Assembly (NCBI RefSeq): GCF_006575665.1 | Contig: NZ_CP041253.1 | Location: forward strand, 4,501,001 to 4,565,000 | Reading direction: 5' to 3' | From: Echinicola soli | Lineage (GTDB): Bacteria > Bacteroidota > Bacteroidia > Cytophagales > Cyclobacteriaceae | DNA: 64,000 bases | Part shown: piece after piece, positions 58,010 to 64,000 of the stretch | Position numbering within the stretch: position 1 is the stretch's first letter | How the letters are laid out: each line of letters opens with the position of its first letter | Translations under genes and position numbers: made by a program | The notes under the pieces: model-generated | Told to the model about the DNA's origin: nothing | Databases searched by the model: none | Seen by the model: the letters and a program-made list of their open reading frames with translations, nothing else

Positions 58010-58915
58010 TTATAAATACTGTGCCTTAAAATCGGCTATCTTTTGATGGATTTTGCTGTCTATCCCCCCGATGGTTTCGTCCGTGGACAAATAGAACATA
58101 TCTATATCCTTGAGTTTTTCCTTTACCTCTTTGCTCACTTTTTGCTTTGGAAGATACTCCAGCGAAACATGGTTTTTGGTCAGCAGTTTGGTCAGTTTGC
58201 CAATTGGCCCCATTTGATAAAAAGGAATATAGGTGCTCTGAGGAAATGGTATATCGATCGACATCAGCCAATCCGTCCACTTGAAATCAGATATTCTTCC
58301 TCCCTCGGTGTGTGGTGTCGAAAGGATAAATCTATGCCATGGCACCCGCAAAGTATCCGCCATGATCGCTCCGTGCATGGCCTCTGTGATAAGGCATTCT
58401 GATGCAGCTATTTCCTGAAGTGTAAATTCAACTCCTTTTTCTGAATGCGGCGATATATAATGATAACCTAGTTGGTCACAGATCTTTTGCCAATCAAAGT
58501 AATCGGTAGAGTGAAAATAAGGCATCAGGCTTATTTTATATTTTTTAGGCTGTTGGCTCAGCTTATCAAAATCATCCAGCAGCCTGATTGCATAAGCCGC
58601 ATCGGTAATATAAGGATCTTTTCTGTTTAGTTCCCCGGACGACAATGGGCCACGAAGAAACATCACATCCCAAGTATCATCAAGGCTCATTTTGGCATAG
58701 ACCTTTGAGGGTTTTACCCCGGTGCCAAAGACTACTTTTCTTCGTCCGGCATCCAATCCCTTCACCACATGGCTGTCATTATGCAGCAAGGAGCCAATGC
58801 CTACAAAATAAAAGTCACTGGATGATCCGTTAGTGCCAAAAAGCTGTGGCCATAACCAGCCGTTCAAATCATCGCCGAAATTTCCTTTTTTCGACTTATA
58901 GTATAAATATTCCAT
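58010..58915 (-). CDS. polysaccharide pyruvyl transferase-family protein (second of two)
   Basis: 301 aa. It begins with the family start YYKSKKGNFGDDLNGWLWPQLF (shortened: NFGDDLN box), then FYFVGIGSLLH, KVVFGTGVKP, FLRGPLSSGELNR, YITDAAYAIRLL and the conserved ITEAMHGAIMADTLRVPW with the His of MHGA. The family name implies pyruvate ketal transfer, but several members are uncharacterised. It lies 4 bp after the Wzx stop and before Wzy. Confidence 0.9.
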   Translation of the reverse strand: MEYLYYKSKKGNFGDDLNGWLWPQLFGTNGSSSDFYFVGIGSLLHNDSHVVKGLDAGRRKVVFGTGVKPSKVYAKMSLDDTWDVMFLRGPLSSGELNRKDPYITDAAYAIRLLDDFDKLSQQPKKYKISLMPYFHSTDYFDWQKICDQLGYHYISPHSEKGVEFTLQEIAASECLITEAMHGAIMADTLRVPWHRFILSTPHTEGGRISDFKWTDWLMSIDIPFPQSTYIPFYQMGPIGKLTKLLTKNHVSLEYLPKQKVSKEVKEKLKDIDMFYLSTDETIGGIDSKIHQKIADFKAQYL

Positions 58916-58918
58916 AGA

Positions 58919-60469
58919 TCAGTTATTTAAAAGCCAGTTCCTTTTTTTAGTTATTTTTTGCTTGATTTTTAATAGTCCCTTGGTGACAATTTCCTTCTCG
59001 TCATCACAAAGTCCCCAGAAGTTTATCGCAATAGCAGTTCCGATGGCTGCCAAAACAATGGTCAGTAAAAATCTAAACTCAAAGTCAAATATATTGATGG
59101 ACAACAAACAGGTCCCCACCAAAACCATCAGGGGAATGATTTCCTTGAGGATCACCCTGTCCATATATTGACGGACAGAAAGCCCTGCCAATCTATTAAG
59201 AAAATATAGCCTCAGGCAGCATGCGATAAATTCCACTACGATATACCCCACCAAAACCGAATAAGCTGCGAAGCCCATTTTCAGTAATAGAAATGCCAAG
59301 GGAAGGTTCATCAAAAGTACCCCTCCGACAGTGGCTTGATAGGCCTTTATTCGCCCCGTCGCCTGAATGGCAGACTGAAGTCCAATGGTCAGCTGATTGA
59401 TAATGGATCCTACCAATACCATTTGACAGAATATCGCTGCATAATCAGGGACATCCTTCAGCCAGACGGACAAAATATTGTTCATTTCGAATATGAATGG
59501 AACGGCCACAATGCTCAACAGAAAAAAACCAAACTTGCTGGCGATCATCGCCAGCCGCAGCATGCGCTTTCGGTCCCCATTCCCTTCACTCTTCATGATC
59601 TGTGGGTTGATGGATTTTAGCATGGTGGAGGATAAAAACATCAGTTGCCCACCTACTTGGTTGGCAATGGCATATGCCGAGTTAATGATGGCCCCAAAAA
59701 ACAGGTTCAAAATCACCGCTAATCCTTGTGTCCTGCCCAAGCTGCACAGGGAACCAAATAAATTCCAGCTGGCATATGCTCCCAGTTCCTTCAACAGCGA
59801 CGTTTCGATCCCCGTCCGGTTTTTTATCTTGCATTCTTGATAAGCCCTGGTACAGTAAATGGCATAAACCATAAAACTGACGCTACTGATTCCGGCCATC
59901 AATAGTCCATAAATCACGAGTTTGCTGCCTATAGTATGATAAAGGAAAATGGCAATGGCCAGTTTTAACAATACCTCTAAGATGTTTACCAATGCCACAT
60001 AGATCATATTTTCATGTGCCACCAGCGAACCATTATAGGGCACGGATAAGATGAGAAAAAACACATTGACTATCATGAAATGATAGACCTGTTTAGCCTC
60101 ATCCAGCTTGTTCAGGGGAATATTGAGAAAACCATCAAATAGGAAAAGTCCAGCAAGCTCCAGCAATACCAACAATACAATCCCCAACAAGAAGTGGAAG
60201 AACAAGCTGTTCCAAAATATTTTAGCCTGCATCACTTTATCTTTTTTGCCCTGATAAAATGACAAAAACCGCTGGGTAGAGGTGGCCATGGCATTTTTCA
60301 GGAAAGAAAGCATCACAATCACCCCAGCAACCAGATTAAATATCCCATAGTCCTCCGCTCCCAATGCATCCAGGACAATCCTCGTCGTAAACAGTGAAAT
60401 CCCCACCGAAACGATTATCCTGCCATACTGGATTCCTGTATTAAAGACTACCCTATTTGCTGCGTTCAT
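58919..60469 (-). CDS. Wzx-like oligosaccharide flippase (MOP superfamily)
   Basis: 516 aa inner-membrane protein with about 12-14 hydrophobic segments. Typical Wzx/PST features: N-terminal NTGIQYGRIIVSVGISLFTT, LGAEDYGIFNLVAGVI, FLSFYQGKKD, and LFFGAIINSAYAIANQVGG with the following LMFLSSTML. Flips the lipid-linked repeat unit to the periplasmic face. Lies between manC and the second pyruvyl transferase. Confidence 0.92.
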   Translation of the reverse strand: MNAANRVVFNTGIQYGRIIVSVGISLFTTRIVLDALGAEDYGIFNLVAGVIVMLSFLKNAMATSTQRFLSFYQGKKDKVMQAKIFWNSLFFHFLLGIVLLVLLELAGLFLFDGFLNIPLNKLDEAKQVYHFMIVNVFFLILSVPYNGSLVAHENMIYVALVNILEVLLKLAIAIFLYHTIGSKLVIYGLLMAGISSVSFMVYAIYCTRAYQECKIKNRTGIETSLLKELGAYASWNLFGSLCSLGRTQGLAVILNLFFGAIINSAYAIANQVGGQLMFLSSTMLKSINPQIMKSEGNGDRKRMLRLAMIASKFGFFLLSIVAVPFIFEMNNILSVWLKDVPDYAAIFCQMVLVGSIINQLTIGLQSAIQATGRIKAYQATVGGVLLMNLPLAFLLLKMGFAAYSVLVGYIVVEFIACCLRLYFLNRLAGLSVRQYMDRVILKEIIPLMVLVGTCLLSINIFDFEFRFLLTIVLAAIGTAIAINFWGLCDDEKEIVTKGLLKIKQKITKKRNWLLNN

Positions 60470-60516
60470 GTTTAATGGATACTATTTGGTACGTGGCTCC
60501 TCGACTGGTGAGATCA

Positions 60517-61518
60517 TTACATGACCAGTTCTGGCCGTTCGTTTTCCAATCGCTGAAACACTTCTTTCACCTCTTGGGAATTTTCTTTTTTCAATGCCAA
60601 CACCGCATCATTGGTAAATATCAACAGCGTATTGCTAAGCCCTGTAAATTCAATATGAGTATCAGTCCCGATCACCATATTTCCTGATCCATCCAGATAA
60701 TGCCCTTTCTCCTTGAAGTAATCATAAATTGCCTCAAAAGACCCCATATCTGACCAGTCAAAGTCAGCGGAAACTACCTTTATCTTCTTTGATCGCTCCA
60801 TCACCGCATAATCAACAGAAAGTGACGGGATTTGAAGTGATTCTTCTTGAGGCAGAAAAATTTCCTTCTTGAGCATATAGGCACCGTAAGCTTGATCAAA
60901 AATCTCGGTCTCATATCTTCTCAGCTCCTCAAGAAATACACCTGCCCTAAAACAAAACATCCCTGAATTCCACAGATAACCTCCGTTTTCAAAAAAGTAA
61001 TTGGCTCTTTCCTGCCTTGGCTTTTCATGGAATGCCTTGACATCCTCTCCCGTAGCTTCAATATAGCCATAGCCCGTCTCGGGATGACTAGGCTTCAGAC
61101 CGAAGGTCACAATATTACCCTGTGTGGCCAGCTCAATCGCACGCTTTAACGCAGCTTCGTAGGCATCCCCCGGCGTGATCAGGTGATCCGAGGGCGTCAC
61201 AAAAAGCACATCCTCTTCATGGCTGTGAAAAGCCGAAAAGGCAATGGCAGCGGCGGTATTTCTTGGACTGGCTTCCACGAGCTCCGTGTATGCGGCAAGA
61301 TTGCTCCCATCCATATCCTTTCTGGACAACTCATAGTTATCCTTATTACCCACCACCAGTATCTCATCAGCAAACGGCCGATTTCTACACACAGTTTTTT
61401 GGAACAACGTTTCTCCATCAAAAATAGGCAAATACTGCTTTGGACGGCTTTTTCTGGAAAGCGGCCATAGCCTACTCCCTACACCACCTGAAAGCACCAC
61501 ATTAACAATCCGGTTCAT
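60517..61518 (-). CDS. manC: mannose-1-phosphate guanylyltransferase
   Basis: Makes GDP-mannose from mannose 1-phosphate and GTP. 333 aa, the short form without the C-terminal isomerase cupin. Pyrophosphorylase loop [20 protein letters not shown] (9-28), then FVTPSDHLI with the metal-binding Asp, [29 protein letters not shown] and [12 protein letters not shown]. The gene overlaps the UDP-glucuronate decarboxylase gene by 4 bp, so the two are coupled. Phosphomannomutase is not encoded nearby. Confidence 0.94.
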   Translation of the reverse strand: MNRIVNVVLSGGVGSRLWPLSRKSRPKQYLPIFDGETLFQKTVCRNRPFADEILVVGNKDNYELSRKDMDGSNLAAYTELVEASPRNTAAAIAFSAFHSHEEDVLFVTPSDHLITPGDAYEAALKRAIELATQGNIVTFGLKPSHPETGYGYIEATGEDVKAFHEKPRQERANYFFENGGYLWNSGMFCFRAGVFLEELRRYETEIFDQAYGAYMLKKEIFLPQEESLQIPSLSVDYAVMERSKKIKVVSADFDWSDMGSFEAIYDYFKEKGHYLDGSGNMVIGTDTHIEFTGLSNTLLIFTNDAVLALKKENSQEVKEVFQRLENERPELVM

Positions 61519-62471
61519 ACGGGTACTTTTAGAATTCTATCAAAATAATTTATGGTCTCTATCAAGCCTTCTCTCAGCCTTACTTTAGGTTCCCAGTCCA
61601 ACTCTTTCTTTGCCATGTGGATAATCGGTTGACGCTGCATAGGATCATCCTGAGGAAGTGGCAAAAACTTCAGTTGACTACCGCTTCCTACCAAATCCAA
61701 TATCTCCTGCGCCAATTCCAGCATGGTAAATTCTCCAGGATTTCCGATGTTGACAGGCCCTGTAAACCCCTCTCTGGAATTCATCAATCGGTACATTCCT
61801 TCGATCAGGTCCTCCACATAACAAAAGCTTCTGGTCTGCATCCCATCCCCAAAAATGGTAATGTTCTCCCCTTTTAGCGCCTGAACGATAAAATTGCTCA
61901 CTACCCTTCCATCATTAGGGTGCATCCGGGGGCCATAGGTATTAAATATCCGCATGACCTTGATATCCACGCCATGCTGTCTGTGGTAGTCAAAAAACAA
62001 GGTCTCTGCACACCGCTTTCCTTCGTCGTAACATGCCCTGATCCCAGTGGTGTTGACACTGCCTTTATAGCTTTCAGGTTGCGGATGCAATTCTGGGTCG
62101 CCATACACCTCTGATGTACTGGCCTGAAGGATCCTTGCCTTTAGCCTCTTTGCAAGCCCCAGCATATTAATCGCCCCGATGACTGAAGTCTTGGCCGTCT
62201 GCACGGGATCAAACTGATAATGAACCGGACTGGCCGGACAGGCTAGGTTATAAATTTCATCTACTTCCACATATAGCGGAAAGGTGATGTCATGCCGGAG
62301 GAATTCAAAGTTTTTCTCATCTAACAAGTGATGAATATTTGATTTTCGACCGGTAAAAAGATTGTCCACACAGAGTACCTCATTCCCTTCCTTTAACAGT
62401 CTGTCGCAGAGGTGGGATCCTAAGAATCCCGAGCCTCCTGTCACTAAAATTCTTTTCATCTTTTGCTTCAA
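61515..62471 (-). CDS. UDP-glucuronate decarboxylase (UDP-xylose synthase)
   Basis: SDR-family enzyme, 318 aa, converting UDP-glucuronate to UDP-xylose. NAD loop GGSGFLGSH (12-20); [10 protein letters not shown] (78-86), diagnostic of UXS; catalytic Tyr148 and Lys152 in [38 protein letters not shown] second ATG five codons in (MKRILVTGG) may be the true start. It overlaps manC by 4 bp. UDP-glucuronate would come from the dehydrogenase encoded at 46019-47416. Confidence 0.94.
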   Translation of the reverse strand: MKQKMKRILVTGGSGFLGSHLCDRLLKEGNEVLCVDNLFTGRKSNIHHLLDEKNFEFLRHDITFPLYVEVDEIYNLACPASPVHYQFDPVQTAKTSVIGAINMLGLAKRLKARILQASTSEVYGDPELHPQPESYKGSVNTTGIRACYDEGKRCAETLFFDYHRQHGVDIKVMRIFNTYGPRMHPNDGRVVSNFIVQALKGENITIFGDGMQTRSFCYVEDLIEGMYRLMNSREGFTGPVNIGNPGEFTMLELAQEILDLVGSGSQLKFLPLPQDDPMQRQPIIHMAKKELDWEPKVRLREGLIETINYFDRILKVPV

Positions 62472-62926
62472 ATGGTGAATAATTGGTAAAGTTTCTAAGG
62501 CTTCCGGAGCTACCTGCTATTGACAGACAGGTCACTGTCATAAATAGTTACTGGGTTGCCTTGACGTTATGAGTCGATTATGTGCTGCCTGGATACAGCT
62601 TCGCCCCGTCAGTCCCATTTTTCATGAACTTAATGAAGACGTTATAAAAACTATTATTTATAAATATAATATTAAAAAACACCAATTGAATATGTTTTTT
62701 AATATAAAATCAATGATTATTAATTAAATGATCTAATTTGATAATTAAGTGAACCAGTCTGCTTTAGGGCTTTTTATCATGCTGCCAAAAGCGTTAATCA
62801 ACTGGTGTTTTTCAGTAAAATCCACCATCAAAGTACTTACTCGCTCTGATTTAAGAGCGCCCCGGACATTGCCCGAGACGCCTGCTAAATCAACTATCAA
62901 CAAATGCTGAAGAGGCTATAATGGGT
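62472..62926. other. 455-bp gap with a strongly AT-rich core
   Basis: No gene. 62640-62760 is almost entirely A and T, a likely promoter/UP region for the UXS-led operon, but no exact TAnnTTTG on the minus strand was found. A TGACAG/CTGTCA short inverted repeat is near 62519-62538. Confidence 0.5.
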
Positions 62927-64000
62927 TTATTTTTTACCAACTAGTTTGCCTAGCCAATTAGATTCTTCTCTGTCATTCTCATGGTATCCATTTGACCCGT
63001 AACCGTATCCATAGGCATAACCATACTGTCCTATTTCAAAATCGACGTCATTTAATAGCGAATACATCTTTTTCACTCCGCCTTTTTCTACCAATCCCTT
63101 TAAGAGTTGGATGTTTGCTTTAGGCGAATAGTTTTGTCTAAACACGTACATATTGATATCGGCCAGAGAGAACAGCTCCTTTGTTTCTGAAACAAGTCCT
63201 ACAGGTGCACAATCAAGGATCAACACATCATAATTTGCTTTGATGTCTCCGATCATTTCTTTAAAATAACCTTGCGCCAAAAGCTCCGCCGGATTTGGTG
63301 GGACAGGACCGGAAAGGAGCACATCTAGGTTATCATAGCCAGATGGTTTGACTGCCTCTTTCCAGGGCATTCCTACACTCAGACAAGTACTCACTCCACG
63401 GTCGTTGATCATTCCGAATTCCTCTGCAATCTTTGGCTTCCGAAGATCCAAACCGACCAAAATGGTCTTTTTGCCCATCATGGCATATACCGAGGCCAAA
63501 TTGACAGAACAGAATGTTTTACCTTCCCCTGATATCGATGAGGTAAAAAGTATGGTCAGCTTCTTTGCACCCGGGCTTAGAAAGGTCATATCTGCACGGA
63601 GGCTTCTGAAGTTTTCCGAAATAGTGGATTTTGGCTTTTTCATGACAGTCAGGACATTTCCCTGTTTCGACGGACTTTTCCCTATCATTCCTATTAGCGG
63701 GGTAGGAATCTGTTCCTCCAGTTCCTTGGGATCCTCTACCTTATTATTGAAAAAGTTTCTAACGAAAATAAACCCTACAGGCAAGATCAAACCGGCAAAT
63801 GCCCCCAGGACTAGATTGATGAGGGTTTTAGGTTCCACTGGTTTTTCAGCTGCCCTTGCGGTATCCAATATGGAGTTTTTAGGTGTATTGGAAGCCAAAA
63901 CGATCTGAGACTCCGCCCTTTTCTGGAGCAAATACAAATAGATGTTTTCATTGATAGAAAACTTTCGCTGTATCCCCAACAGGTTTCTCTCTGTCTCTGG
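62927..64000 (-). CDS. Wzc-type tyrosine autokinase / chain-length regulator (5' end outside window)
   Basis: C-terminal part of a polysaccharide co-polymerase with a BY-kinase domain. The frame stays open to the window edge: codons before an internal TTG at 63979 read PETERNLL, continuing the family block that ends NENIYLYLLQKRAE. Then a second membrane helix (LINLVLGAFAGLILPVGFIFV), Walker A SISGEGKT, Walker A' GLDLRKPKI, Walker B ILDCAPVGL, and a Tyr-rich tail (YGYAYGYGYGSNGY) for autophosphorylation. 358 residues are visible; full-length relatives have about 700-800. Confidence 0.93.
   Translation of the reverse strand, partial: PETERNLLGIQRKFSINENIYLYLLQKRAESQIVLASNTPKNSILDTARAAEKPVEPKTLINLVLGAFAGLILPVGFIFVRNFFNNKVEDPKELEEQIPTPLIGMIGKSPSKQGNVLTVMKKPKSTISENFRSLRADMTFLSPGAKKLTILFTSSISGEGKTFCSVNLASVYAMMGKKTILVGLDLRKPKIAEEFGMINDRGVSTCLSVGMPWKEAVKPSGYDNLDVLLSGPVPPNPAELLAQGYFKEMIGDIKANYDVLILDCAPVGLVSETKELFSLADINMYVFRQNYSPKANIQLLKGLVEKGGVKKMYSLLNDVDFEIGQYGYAYGYGYGSNGYHENDREESNWLGKLVGKK

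Overview
The window looks like a chromosomal segment of a marine-type Bacteroidota, most likely of the Cyclobacteriaceae (Echinicola-like). The genus is inferred from overall gene style, not from a search. The evidence is two SusC/SusD pairs, a hybrid two-component regulator (HTCS), an ECF sigma/FecR pair, formylglycine-type sulfatases, a TAnnTTTG promoter and little Shine-Dalgarno signal. No rRNA, tRNA, CRISPR array, intact insertion sequence or prophage was seen.

Layout. (1) 1-8.6 kb, minus strand: a partial SusD, its SusC and an HTCS regulator, the edge of a polysaccharide utilisation locus (PUL) that continues left of the window. (2) 9.28-16.5 kb, plus strand: a cobalamin salvage locus with promoter, cobalamin riboswitch, a BtuB-like receptor, a 43-bp tandem-repeat array, a Cys-rich CWC-DUF5522 protein, CobU, a Dph6-like ATP pyrophosphatase, CobT, CobS and a CobC-like phosphatase. 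(3) 16.8-19.2 kb: a stand-alone TlpA-like thioredoxin protein. (4) 19.9-25.3 kb, minus strand: a galactonate operon with SMP-30 lactonase, GntP permease, DgoD, KDPG/KDPGal aldolase and a FadR-type regulator with a candidate operator. A GH2 beta-galactosidase-like gene diverges from it, followed by an HPP membrane protein. (5) 29.9-41.65 kb, minus strand: a second PUL with ECF sigma, FecR, STN-type SusC, SusD, two sulfatases and a GH43-like lipoprotein. (6) 41.9-64 kb, minus strand: a long exopolysaccharide (EPS) locus running from a truncated Wzc-type kinase through UDP-xylose synthase, ManC, Wzx, glycosyltransferases, two pyruvyltransferases, Wzy, WecG, an MBOAT/SGNH pair, a heparinase-like lyase, UDP-glucose dehydrogenase, a DUF4301 protein, a lipoprotein and Wzi.

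How the parts fit. Regions 4 and 5 together suggest use of a sulfated galactose-containing glycan: sulfatases and glycosidases outside the cytoplasm, then oxidation of galactose through galactonate. The galactose dehydrogenase and the KDGal kinase are not in the window. The EPS locus supplies GDP-mannose, UDP-glucuronate and UDP-xylose, and carries genes for pyruvyl and acyl decoration, export and possibly trimming of the polymer.

The observations most worth following are these. The DUF4301 protein carries motifs resembling UDP-sugar pyrophosphorylases and sits beside UDP-glucose dehydrogenase. A Dph6-like ATP pyrophosphatase is translationally coupled to cobT. An alginate-like module (MBOAT, SGNH partner, lyase) lies inside a Wzx/Wzy-type EPS locus. 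The galactonate operon lacks a kinase. Several families of intergenic hairpin repeats are present, including a 43-bp array inside the B12 locus.
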